In this document: one piece after another, positions 1 to 7,714 of the stretch
How the letters are laid out: each line of letters opens with the position of its first letter
How positions within the stretch are numbered: the first letter of the stretch is position 1
From: Devosia sp.
GTDB lineage: Bacteria; Pseudomonadota; Alphaproteobacteria; Rhizobiales; Devosiaceae
Assembly: GCF_017744655.1 (NCBI RefSeq)
Contig: NZ_JAGIAW010000001.1
Coordinates: forward strand, 310,001 to 374,000
Direction: 5' to 3'
Length of the DNA: 64,000 nt
Made by a program: the position numbers and the translations under genes
Notes under the pieces: generated by a model
Told to the model about the DNA's origin: nothing
Databases searched by the model: none
Seen by the model: only the letters and a program-made list of their open reading frames with translations

Positions 1-382
1 ACTCGGCATAGCGATACATCTGGTAGGTCTTGCAGACGACGAGCAGGGCGCAGCCGTGCAGCGTCATGTGGTTTTCGCTGTTCTGGGTCAGCGTGCCGGA
101 CAGGTTGTAGCCAAAGAGCTTTATGTCGCCCTTCCAGCGGTTGGGGCCCGACTGGTTCATGTGATCGGCCATGGGGCGGTTGAGATAGGGCTTGTACTGC
201 TCGTTATAGTCCACATCGCTGAGCCAGGTGAGGAGGCCGCAAAGCTGGGTGCCGTCTCCGCACATTTCGAGCTGGAAGCGGGTGTCCTTACCCTCTAGTT
301 CCCAGGTGCCGACTGGAGAGGCGAGGGCGGGGGTGGCGATCAGGGCGGTGAGGGCAAAGGCGAGGCTGCGGGCGAAGCGCAT
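1..382 (-). CDS. Secreted DUF2147-like protein (C-terminus cut by window edge)
   Basis: The N-terminal ~127 residues are visible; the stop lies beyond the window edge. It begins with a signal peptide (residues 1-21, ending PALAS) followed by GTWEL, then CGDGTQLCGLLTWL, then a late LHGC...CKTYQMYRY stretch. This matches the layout of DUF2147 proteins (GTW... CG..LCG.I.WL ... GC...C....W.R), small periplasmic proteins of unknown biochemical role. Four cysteines could form disulfides in the periplasm. A TTCAG direct repeat lies 44 bp upstream of the start and recurs before two other envelope genes in this window. Confidence 0.75.
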   Translation of the reverse strand, partial: MRFARSLAFALTALIATPALASPVGTWELEGKDTRFQLEMCGDGTQLCGLLTWLSDVDYNEQYKPYLNRPMADHMNQSGPNRWKGDIKLFGYNLSGTLTQNSENHMTLHGCALLVVCKTYQMYRYAE

Positions 383-425
383 GGGCTGAAACTCTCTACT
401 CGGTCGACCAAGCATGGCTCTGCGA

Positions 426-444
426 GCCTGAATGCTGGCTGAAC
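426..444 (-). promoter_or_regulatory. TTCAG-N6-TTCAG direct repeat, site A
   Basis: On the minus strand the site reads GTTCAGCCAGCATTCAGGC, two TTCAG half-sites exactly 11 bp apart, 44 bp upstream of the DUF2147 start codon. Sites B (1682-1700) and C (62340-62357) share the arrangement and orientation. An 11-bp period is typical of OmpR/PhoB-family response regulators; the regulator itself is not identified. Confidence 0.55.
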
Positions 445-449
445 GGCTT

Positions 450-613
450 TCATGTGCACGTCATGTAAGGTGCCTAGGGTGCTGATGCTCCGGGGCAGCC
501 CATGCATGCCGGATGCGCCGTTCGCACCAGCCCCCCAGGCCAGCGGACGCATTTCCCGAGGCCGTTCTGCCTCAACGCGTAGGCCTTGGCCGCCCCTCGG
601 GCGGCCCTTTTTT
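450..613 (+). ncRNA. Candidate small RNA ending in a strong terminator
   Basis: The 383-687 interval (305 bp) holds no convincing protein gene. It ends in a textbook intrinsic terminator (588-613) on the plus strand although no plus-strand gene precedes it in the window. A second small hairpin (GAGG...CCTC, near 558-573) lies just before it. This fits a short independent transcript, but no clear promoter was found and the 5' end is a guess. It could instead be the leader or an attenuator of the downstream thymidine kinase gene. Confidence 0.3.
588..613 (+). terminator. Rho-independent terminator upstream of tdk
   Basis: An 8-bp stem GGCCGCCC/GGGCGGCC with a 3-nt loop is followed by CTTTTTT. 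It sits 75 bp before the thymidine kinase start and has no obvious upstream gene on this strand. Confidence 0.7.
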
Positions 614-687
614 GTGGACCGTCCAGATTAGGTCTCGCTCCGATCGCCGCACTGCGCGAGAAAGGGCCGAAGCTTTCGGGGCGGACT

Positions 688-1284
688 ATGGCCAAACTCT
701 ATTTTTCCTATGCCGCTATGAATGCCGGCAAGTCCACCTTGCTGCTGCAGGCTGCCTATAACTATCGCGAGCGTGGCATGCGGCCGCTGCTCTATACCTC
801 GGCGCTCTATGTCGAGGATGGAATCGGTCTGATTTCGTCGCGGATTGGGATCAGCGAACCGGCGGAGCTCTATTCGGCGGGCGACGATCTTTATCAGTCG
901 ATCCGCGACCAGCACGAAGAGTCCAAGGTCGATTGCGTCTTCGTCGACGAGGCCCAGTTTCTGGAGCGCGAGCAGGTGTGGCAACTGGCGCGCGTATCCG
1001 ACCGGTTGCGCATTCCGGTGATGTGCTTCGGGCTGCGCACCGATTTTCAGGGCAAGCTCTTTCCCGGTTCGATGGAACTGCTGGCCATTGCCGATGTGAT
1101 GCGCGAAATTCGCACGATCTGTACCTGCGGCGCCAAGGCGACCATGGTGGTGCGGCAGAGCGTGGATGGGCGCGTGCTGACCGATGGCGATCAGGTGTCG
1201 ATCGAAAAATCCGTCTATCTCTCGCTGTGCCGCAAGCATTGGGAAGAGGCGGTCGGCCGCTGGCCGGTGAAAGGACCAGAATGA
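688..1284 (+). CDS. tdk: Thymidine kinase
   Basis: 198 aa; phosphorylates thymidine (and deoxyuridine) with ATP in the cytosolic pyrimidine salvage pathway. It has an N-terminal Walker A P-loop (MNAGKST, residues 11-17), a Walker B/lasso segment (FVDEAQFL, ~residues 85-92) and a zinc-binding CTCG ... LCRKHW pattern near the C-terminus as in type II thymidine kinases of the E. coli kind. The ATG at 688 begins the conserved MAKLYFSYAAMNAGKS; the frame is open further upstream to 586 but that extension is not family-like. The stop overlaps the next gene, implying a two-gene operon. Confidence 0.93.
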   Translation: MAKLYFSYAAMNAGKSTLLLQAAYNYRERGMRPLLYTSALYVEDGIGLISSRIGISEPAELYSAGDDLYQSIRDQHEESKVDCVFVDEAQFLEREQVWQLARVSDRLRIPVMCFGLRTDFQGKLFPGSMELLAIADVMREIRTICTCGAKATMVVRQSVDGRVLTDGDQVSIEKSVYLSLCRKHWEEAVGRWPVKGPE

Positions 1285-1673
1285 TGCAAACTGTCGTGAG
1301 CGAACCGCAGGGTCAACTGACCATCCGCACTCTGGCCATGCCGGCCGATACCAATGCGGCGGGCGATATTTTTGGCGGCTGGGTGATGAGCCAGATGGAC
1401 ATTGCCGGTGCCATCGCTGCTGTCGAGCGGGTCAAGGGCAGGGTGGTGACGGTGGCTGTGGAAGCCATGACGTTCATCGCGCCGGTAAAAGTGGGCGATG
1501 TGCTCTGCGTCTATACAACCATCGAGCGGATCGGGCGGACCTCGATCACCGTGGGTCTCGAGGCCTGGGTACGGCGGCATGAACTGGACGACCGCAAGAA
1601 GGTTACCGAGGGGCGCTTCGTTTATGTTTCTCTTGACGATAACGGCCAAAAGCGGGTGATCCCGCAGGGCTGA
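1281..1673 (+). CDS. Acyl-CoA thioesterase, hotdog fold (YciA-like)
   Basis: 130 aa, hydrolyses acyl-CoA esters. The N-terminal part has TLAMPADTNAAGDIFGGWVM, the classic YciA/ACOT signature (catalytic Asp in the N-A-x-G-D-I-F-G-G segment, ~residues 28-36), then the hotdog beta-strands with VTVAVEAMTFIAPVKVGDV. The start overlaps the tdk stop (ATG at 1281 or 1284), so the two are translationally coupled. The C-terminus (VIPQG) is short, lacking the longer tail of some homologues. Confidence 0.88.
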   Translation: MMQTVVSEPQGQLTIRTLAMPADTNAAGDIFGGWVMSQMDIAGAIAAVERVKGRVVTVAVEAMTFIAPVKVGDVLCVYTTIERIGRTSITVGLEAWVRRHELDDRKKVTEGRFVYVSLDDNGQKRVIPQG

Positions 1674-1681
1674 GCCAATAC

Positions 1682-1700
1682 ATTCAGACTGCGTTCAGGC
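1682..1700 (+). promoter_or_regulatory. TTCAG-N6-TTCAG direct repeat, site B
   Basis: The site reads ATTCAGACTGCGTTCAGGC, with TTCAG at 1683 and 1694 (11 bp apart), same orientation as the downstream secreted SH3/crystallin gene. It is ~215 bp from that start codon, so a long leader would be implied. It is nearly identical to site C before the OmpA-family gene. Confidence 0.5.
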
Positions 1701-1904
1701 TGGACGAGCGAAAAGGCGTGTGAAGCGCTTTGGTGCTGGGGCAGGGCTATGAAGTTTCACGTCATTACCGGTCGCCGTCTCCTAAGCTTTTGAATCCGTT
1801 CGGGGCCGGAACTCTTTGAAGGCCGGACCCGTTTCTGCATCGCAATGAAATTCCGCGCCGGGTTTTAAGCGTCACCCCCGGACGTGGTGGAAGAGGGAAT
1901 AGTC

Positions 1905-2576
1905 ATGAACCGCCATACCCGCAAAACCCTGCTCAATGTCGCGACCGCAGTTGCCGTTGCCACAACCGCAGTCGTCGTGTTCCTGCCGGCAGCGCAGGCC
2001 GCACCGGGGACCGTCACGAGCAACGTCAATGTGCGCTCGGGTCCGGGGACCAATTATGCCGTGGTCGACACCGTGCGCCGTGGGCAGCAGGTGGACGTGC
2101 AGCAGTGCCAGGGTTCCTGGTGCTATATCGCCAAGCCCGGTCCGGATGGCTGGGTCTCGGCTACCTATCTTGCCGCGAGCGGTGGCCGGCCGGTCAATCC
2201 GACCCAGCCAGGACTGTCCTTCGGCTTCAATCTCGGTCCGAATGGTCCGAACGTGAATATCGGTATCGGTAACCCGCAGCAGCCGCCGCGTCCGCCGCGC
2301 CCCCCGGTTATCCAGCCTGTGCCGGAGCCGGTTTATGACGAAGTCTGTTTCTACGACCGCAGCAATTTCCGTGGCCAGAGCTTCTGTCTTGCCGCCGGCG
2401 ACAGCGTGCGCGACCTGCGCGACTGGACCGACCGGATTTCCTCGATCGACAATCAGGGCGGTTATTCAGTGCAGGTCTGCTCCGAGCCGAATTATCGCAG
2501 CTGCCGCACCTACACGACCAGCGCCAGCTCGCTCAATGATTTTGACGACTATATCGCTTCGGTTCGCATTCGCTAA
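1905..2576 (+). CDS. Secreted SH3b / beta-gamma-crystallin-like protein, copy 1
   Basis: 223 aa. Signal peptide at residues 1-33 (cleavage after AAQAA). Residues ~34-75 form a bacterial SH3 domain (VNVRSGPGTNYAVVDTVRRG ... CQGSWCYI ... GWVSATYL). A Gly/Asn- and Pro-rich linker (~80-135) is followed by a crystallin-like domain (VCFYDRSNFRGQSFC ... RISSI) with four further cysteines. SH3b domains usually bind cell-wall or surface ligands, so a periplasmic or envelope role is inferred. The ATG at 1905 is chosen because GAGGGAA precedes it. A tandem paralog lies immediately downstream but is separated by a terminator. Confidence 0.85.
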   Translation: MNRHTRKTLLNVATAVAVATTAVVVFLPAAQAAPGTVTSNVNVRSGPGTNYAVVDTVRRGQQVDVQQCQGSWCYIAKPGPDGWVSATYLAASGGRPVNPTQPGLSFGFNLGPNGPNVNIGIGNPQQPPRPPRPPVIQPVPEPVYDEVCFYDRSNFRGQSFCLAAGDSVRDLRDWTDRISSIDNQGGYSVQVCSEPNYRSCRTYTTSASSLNDFDDYIASVRIR

Positions 2577-2584
2577 TTAGTCAA

Positions 2585-2619
2585 GGCGGCGCTGTACAAA
2601 AGTACGGCGCCGCTTTTTC
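2585..2619 (+). terminator. Rho-independent terminator
   Basis: A stem GCGGCGCTGTAC / GTACGGCGCCGC around AAAA is followed by TTTTT, 9 bp after the preceding stop. It separates the two tandem SH3/crystallin genes into different transcripts. Confidence 0.85.
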
Positions 2620-2686
2620 TTGCCCTTGGCCGTGACAAGGGGGCGAGATAAAGTCCCGCTGATTTTCATCTGGGGATTCTCTTTCC

Positions 2687-3259
2687 ATGAAGCGCTTGAA
2701 GAGCTTGGCTCTCGCCATCGGTATCGGGCTTTCCCTGTTTTCTCCGGTTGTCGCTCATTCCGACGTCGGCTCACATGGCTGGGCGCAGGTTGACCTGACG
2801 CTGCGCAAGGGGCCGGGGGCCGCGCATGATGTGGTCGGTACCATTGCTGAAGATAGCGCCATCCGTATTCTCCGCTGCCAGGTGACCTGGTGCCTCGTCG
2901 ATGGCGATGGCGGGCGTGGTTGGACGAGTCTTGAAGCGTTGAGCTTTGGGGCAGGGCCAGAGGGGCCGCTGTTCCTCGTGCGGCCGGATTATCCGCAAGG
3001 CGGACCGGGGCAGGTGTGCTTCTATGAGGGGCGCAATTTTACAGGTGCTTCGCTCTGTGCGGGCCCGGGGCAGGTCTTCAACGACCTCAAGCTCTATGGG
3101 CACGACAACCGGTTTTCGTCGGTCCAGATCACCGGGAACGTGTCGGCTGCGGCGTGTCGCGATCGCGGCTTCCAGTCCTATTGCGAGCGCATCATCGAAA
3201 GCCAGCCGGTGTTGAACCGGTATCTGTCGCGCAACCTGTCCTCGATCCGCGTCTACTGA
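2687..3259 (+). CDS. Secreted SH3b / beta-gamma-crystallin-like protein, copy 2
   Basis: 190 aa. Signal peptide ~1-25. It has the same two-domain order as its upstream neighbour: an SH3-like part (LTLRKGPGAAHDVVGTI ... CQVTWCLV ... GWTSLEAL) then a crystallin-like part (VCFYEGRNFTGASLC ... NRFSSVQI) and a short Cys-containing tail ending LSSIRVY. The linker is much shorter than in copy 1. Conserved Cys-x-x-x-Trp-Cys and VCFY motifs show the pair arose by tandem duplication and diverged strongly. The function is unknown; an envelope location is inferred from the signal peptide. Confidence 0.83.
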   Translation: MKRLKSLALAIGIGLSLFSPVVAHSDVGSHGWAQVDLTLRKGPGAAHDVVGTIAEDSAIRILRCQVTWCLVDGDGGRGWTSLEALSFGAGPEGPLFLVRPDYPQGGPGQVCFYEGRNFTGASLCAGPGQVFNDLKLYGHDNRFSSVQITGNVSAAACRDRGFQSYCERIIESQPVLNRYLSRNLSSIRVY

Positions 3260-3283
3260 TCGGGCGTAAAACCCTGATTGCAT

Positions 3284-3310
3284 GATCCCCGCGAAAGCGG
3301 GGATCTTTGT
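3284..3310. terminator. Hairpin terminator between convergent genes (REP-like)
   Basis: GATCCCCGC-GAAA-GCGGGGATC is followed by TTTGTTT. It lies between the convergent SH3/crystallin gene and the CBS gene. The CCCGCGAAAGCGGG core resembles the dispersed palindromes found elsewhere in the window. Confidence 0.7.
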
Positions 3311-3333
3311 TTGCGAAGGCAGGGGCGCAGGGA

Positions 3334-3762
3334 CTAGCTGGCGATATATTCGCGCAGCACTTCGGCTTCGTGCTCGACTTCCTCGATCTTGAGTTTGACC
3401 ACGTCGCCGATGGAAATGATGCCGGTGAGGCGGTCGCCGTCGACCACAGGCATGTGGCGGATGCGGCGGTGGGTCATGCGCTCCATGACGTCGGAAATGG
3501 CGGTTGTGCGGTCGCAGGTGACGACGGTCCGCGTCATGACGGAGCCGATGGATTTGGCCAGGGCCGCGGACGGGTTGTTGCCCAATTGCCGGACGATGTC
3601 GCGCTCGGACAGGATGCCGATGACGCTTTCGCCCATGCCGACAATGACGATGGCGCCGATATTGTGGCTGTTGAGCATGGCAACGGCATCGCTCAGCGTG
3701 TCGCTGTCGCGCAGGGTGTAAACGGCCGTGCCCTTGAGTTGCAGGATGGTGTCGACAATCAT
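3334..3762 (-). CDS. CBS-domain pair protein
   Basis: 142 aa made almost entirely of two CBS domains (residues ~8-60 and ~72-128), with GVLSERD-type (GILSERDIVRQL) and HMPVVDGDRLTGIISIGDVV motifs typical of adenosyl-nucleotide sensing modules. There is no catalytic partner domain, so it is a stand-alone cytosolic regulator or ligand sensor; the target is unknown. The start at 3762 is supported by AAGGAGG nine nucleotides upstream. It is monocistronic, facing a divergent DUF4864 gene across ~250 bp with no obvious operator. Confidence 0.85.
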   Translation of the reverse strand: MIVDTILQLKGTAVYTLRDSDTLSDAVAMLNSHNIGAIVIVGMGESVIGILSERDIVRQLGNNPSAALAKSIGSVMTRTVVTCDRTTAISDVMERMTHRRIRHMPVVDGDRLTGIISIGDVVKLKIEEVEHEAEVLREYIAS

Positions 3763-4016
3763 GGTCAGGTCCTCCTTGCGTTGGACCAATCGACGGTCAG
3801 CCGAACGAGCTGAGAGTCGATCGGTAAAAGGAGTGTGGACCCGAAGCGGTTCAGCGGCAAGGCTGAAAAAGACCAGCTCAAGGCCTTGCCGGACGTGCCA
3901 TCGCGCCTTTGAAACTTTTTCGCGCAAAAGACGTAGATATTTGCATGGGATCGGCGTCTCCTGGCGTTCAGCGATGACATTGGTGGCAGGTGCGAACCCG
4001 GGCGGAGGCCATGATC

Positions 4017-4430
4017 ATGGTTCGATTTTTTGTAACGCTGGCGTTGTTGCTGGGTAGTGGCGGCATAGCGGTGTCGCAGGAGGCGACGCCCTGGCAGGCG
4101 ACGGTCACCGGGCAAATCGAGGCGCTGCATAGTGGCGACGCCGAAGCGGCGCTCGGTCTCGCCAGTGGGACATTTCGGGAGGCTTATACCGATCCCGAGC
4201 GGTTCCTTGCCGATGTGAAGCGGTCCGGTTACGGGCCTATCGTTGAAGCGCGCTCGCATAGTTTTGGCACTTACGAAAAGACCGAGAGTGGCGTGGTACT
4301 GCAGGTGGTCAAGCTGGTAGGGCCGGACCTGGATCTTTATGAGGCCGTGTATCAGTTGATGGACGAGCCGGGCCAAGGGTGGCGGGTGCTCGGCGTCGTG
4401 CTGCGCAAAGTGCCTGGACGCGGGGCATAG
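4017..4430 (+). CDS. Secreted DUF4864 family protein
   Basis: 137 aa. Signal peptide (residues ~1-22, ending IAVSQ) followed by PWQATVTGQIEALHSGDAEAA and a C-terminal YQLMDEPGQGWRVLGVVL, matching the W..V..QI.A...GD..A ... Y.l....gWRi.G pattern of DUF4864. Its role is unknown; the fold is probably NTF2-like and periplasmic. ATG 4017 is preferred over 4011 because GGCGGAGG ends 8 nt before it. Confidence 0.72.
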   Translation: MVRFFVTLALLLGSGGIAVSQEATPWQATVTGQIEALHSGDAEAALGLASGTFREAYTDPERFLADVKRSGYGPIVEARSHSFGTYEKTESGVVLQVVKLVGPDLDLYEAVYQLMDEPGQGWRVLGVVLRKVPGRGA

Positions 4431-4431
4431 A

Positions 4432-4459
4432 TAGAAAAAGGGCCGGCGCTAGGCCGGCC
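4432..4459 (-). terminator. Terminator for the small membrane-protein gene
   Basis: GGCCGGC / GCCGGCC stem, followed on the minus strand by CCCTTTTTC. It lies between the convergent DUF4864 gene and the 98-aa membrane protein gene. Confidence 0.65.
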
Positions 4460-4513
4460 AAAGGACTTTGGAGAAGAGTAGACGGCATGGAGGGCTTCAT
4501 GCCGCGGTATTGA

Positions 4514-4810
4514 TCAGCGCGTTTTTGTCACTGACCAATCGGTGCGACGCTGGCGGGCCGGCGTCGAAGCAGGAATGCGGTTGCGCCAGACGAAGCGTCC
4601 GACTTCAAACAGCATGGTCGTGATCAGAATTGTGAGCGGGACCATGAAGATGGCCACCTGGGCATCTGGCTGCGTAGCCAGATCGGCGGCGAGGGAAGGC
4701 GTAACACCCGCGAGGAATGCTCCGGCAAGGGCCAGTGCAGAGGCGAAGCCAGCGGCCACGGCCATCTTTACTTTCAGGCCTTTCCGCCCGCGAGACAAGA
4801 ATAGAGGCAT
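4514..4810 (-). CDS. Small two-helix membrane protein, function unknown
   Basis: 98 aa. It has a basic N-terminus (SRGRKGLKVK), a hydrophobic segment ~17-40 (VAAGFASALALAGAFLAGV) and a second hydrophobic segment ~52-70 (VAIFMVPLTILITTMLF), then a basic tail rich in Arg. No family was recognised. The start is weakly supported; Met16 is an alternative. It has its own terminator downstream, and the coding-like hydrophobic pattern supports a real gene, but no homology is claimed. Confidence 0.55.
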   Translation of the reverse strand: MPLFLSRGRKGLKVKMAVAAGFASALALAGAFLAGVTPSLAADLATQPDAQVAIFMVPLTILITTMLFEVGRFVWRNRIPASTPARQRRTDWSVTKTR

Positions 4811-4903
4811 GGGATAGGCGTCTCATCGTTATGGATGAGGGAGAGAACCATGCAAATGGGGTCTGACTGTGACGCGATACAGAAATGTGACGGATTATCT
4901 GCC

Positions 4904-5107
4904 TCAGCAATGATCCGAAGCGAGCGCGGTTGGGGCAAGGGCAGGGCGGCGCAGCCGGGCCGGAACATGGGCGAAAAGCGTCGCAAATAGGTTGCGGATG
5001 GGGTGGCCGCCGCCGTGCGTCGACCGGCGGTCCCTGGCGTTTTCGATGTCTGGATCGAGCCAGGTCTGGCGATAGAGGTCCTTATAGAGATAGCTGGCGG
5101 GAATCAT
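4904..5107 (-). CDS. Small protein divergent from the LacI regulator
   Basis: 67 aa beginning MIPASYLYKDLYRQTW, an N-terminus that looks protein-like, with a basic C-terminal half. Its start codon is 27 bp from the first LacI-type operator palindrome, so it is probably co-regulated with the divergent LacI gene. AAAGGGA lies ~8 nt before the ATG as a possible ribosome site. The family is not recognised. It could be a chance open frame; the confidence reflects that. Confidence 0.45.
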   Translation of the reverse strand: MIPASYLYKDLYRQTWLDPDIENARDRRSTHGGGHPIRNLFATLFAHVPARLRRPALAPTALASDHC

Positions 5108-5133
5108 GGCTTAGTCCCTTTCGTGCCAAATTG

Positions 5134-5147
5134 TTGAATCGGTTCAA
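5134..5147. promoter_or_regulatory. LacI-type operator palindrome 1
   Basis: TTGAATCGGTTCAA has one mismatch from the perfect palindrome 33 bp away. It is located 27 bp upstream of the divergent small gene. Confidence 0.6.
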
Positions 5148-5166
5148 TTTTCGGATAGACTGCTTC

Positions 5167-5180
5167 TTGAACCGGTTCAA
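5167..5180. promoter_or_regulatory. LacI-type operator palindrome 2 (perfect)
   Basis: TTGAACCGGTTCAA is a perfect 14-bp palindrome with the central CG typical of LacI/GalR operators, mid-way between the divergent small gene and the LacI gene. Confidence 0.7.
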
Positions 5181-5215
5181 ATGTGCGCCTTTCGCGTGTC
5201 GTGGTCAAGCGAAAA

Positions 5216-5229
5216 TTGAACCGATACAA
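5216..5229. promoter_or_regulatory. LacI-type operator palindrome 3
   Basis: TTGAACCGATACAA is the same half-site with two mismatches on the right arm. It is 28 bp upstream of the LacI start codon, a position suited to autorepression. Confidence 0.6.
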
Positions 5230-5256
5230 AAACTGTGATAGCGAGGAGGGCGGAGA

Positions 5257-6342
5257 ATGTTCATGACTCAAGACAATCCGGTTCGCCTTCGGGACGTGGC
5301 GCGCGCGGCGGGCGTGTCGCAGGGCACGGCGTCGAACGTATTCAACCGGCCCGACATCGTGCGGCCGGAAGTGCGTGAGCGCGTGGAAGCGGCGGCCAGG
5401 GAACTGGGCTATGCCGGGCCGAGCCTGACGGGGCGGCTGTTGCGGGCGGGGAAGGTCAACGCCATTGGCGTCGCGACGGCGGAACCGCTGACGTATTTTT
5501 TCGAAGATCAATGGGCGCGGGCGATGATGGCCGCGATCTCGGCTGAGTGCGACAAGCATGGGGCGGGGCTGTCGATCGTGTCGACGGTGAACCGCGAGCG
5601 GCCGGCCTGGAATATCCAGAGTGCATTGGTCGACGGGTTGATCCTGCTCTGCGCGGAGGAGGGGCCGGCGCTGATCGGGCAGACCGAGAAGCGTGAGCTG
5701 CCGTTTGTGGCGCTGGGGCTGGAGGAGGGGGTAGCGGATACGCCGGGCGTCGGGATCGACAATCGTGGCGGCGCCAAAGCGGCGGCGCTGCATCTGGTCG
5801 GGCTTGGTCATAAAAAGATTGCCATTTTGGGGATTGGCGAAATCTGGAACGGCAGGTTTGCGACGCCCGATGAAGTGATGGCGACACCCTATCTGACTGT
5901 GCGGGACCGCGCCGAGGGGTATTGGGCGGGCCTGGCCAGCGCGGGCATTGGGCCCGAGGATGTGCCCTATGCCGATACGGATGGTGAGCGGCAAACCGTT
6001 TGGGCGGCCATGGAGCGGCTCTATGCAGCGGCAGAGACACCCACGGCGATCCTGGCCATGTCGGACCGCGTGGCGCTCTTTGCCATAGACTGGCTACAGT
6101 CCAATGGACGGCGCGTGCCGGAAGATGTGTCTGTGATCGGTTTTGATGGCGTGCCCGAGGGCGGTGAGACCACGCCTGGGCTGACGACTGTGCAGCAGCC
6201 CTATCAGGAAATTGCGGCGCGGGCAGTGACATCCATTCTCTCCGGCGAGGAGATCAAGGGTTGGCCCGTGTTGCCATTGCCGCTGGTGGTGCGGGGGAGC
6301 ACGGGACCGGCGCCCCAAGAGCGAGTTATGACTTTTCGATAA
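5257..6342 (+). CDS. LacI-family transcriptional regulator
   Basis: 361 aa. N-terminal helix-turn-helix (residues ~9-55: VRLRDVARAAGVSQGTASNV ... VEAAARELGY), then a periplasmic-binding-protein-like effector domain (~65-345) containing DGLILL and the VIGFDGVPE motif. The effector is unknown; no sugar genes flank it. GAGGAGGG six nucleotides before the ATG supports the start. The 149-bp upstream region carries three related palindromes, so autoregulation and control of the divergent small gene are likely. A monocistronic orphan regulator of distant targets is the simplest reading. Confidence 0.92.
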   Translation: MFMTQDNPVRLRDVARAAGVSQGTASNVFNRPDIVRPEVRERVEAAARELGYAGPSLTGRLLRAGKVNAIGVATAEPLTYFFEDQWARAMMAAISAECDKHGAGLSIVSTVNRERPAWNIQSALVDGLILLCAEEGPALIGQTEKRELPFVALGLEEGVADTPGVGIDNRGGAKAAALHLVGLGHKKIAILGIGEIWNGRFATPDEVMATPYLTVRDRAEGYWAGLASAGIGPEDVPYADTDGERQTVWAAMERLYAAAETPTAILAMSDRVALFAIDWLQSNGRRVPEDVSVIGFDGVPEGGETTPGLTTVQQPYQEIAARAVTSILSGEEIKGWPVLPLPLVVRGSTGPAPQERVMTFR

Positions 6343-6374
6343 CGGCGGATTCGACTACACCAGCCTCGGTTTAA

Positions 6375-7589
<1,215 letters not shown>

Positions 7590-7616
7590 GGGATTCTTTC
7601 AGCCTCTAAGTGCGTC

Positions 7617-7690
7617 GTCACCACCGGGCTTGTCCCGGTGGTCCATGCGGAGGCGAGATGGATTGCCGGGACAAGCCCGGCAATGACGAC
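7617..7690. repeat. Dispersed two-hairpin palindromic repeat, copy 1
   Basis: Two hairpins, CCACCGGG-CTTGT-CCCGGTGG and ATTGCCGGG-ACAAG-CCCGGCAAT, are separated by CCATGCGGAGGCGAGATGG and flanked by GTC/GAC. The same module recurs inverted at 16521, partially at 29654 and diverged at 39206. It is probably a REP/BIME-like element; it may also end transcription of the aminotransferase gene. Confidence 0.75.
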
Positions 7691-7714
7691 CATGGAGAGA
7701 CTGGTTCTTCGCTG

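Noticed and set aside
628..1239. Long minus-strand open frame opposite tdk
   Set aside because: Antisense shadow of the thymidine kinase gene; composition (many His/Arg/Gln) is typical of GC-rich shadow frames and no motif is present.
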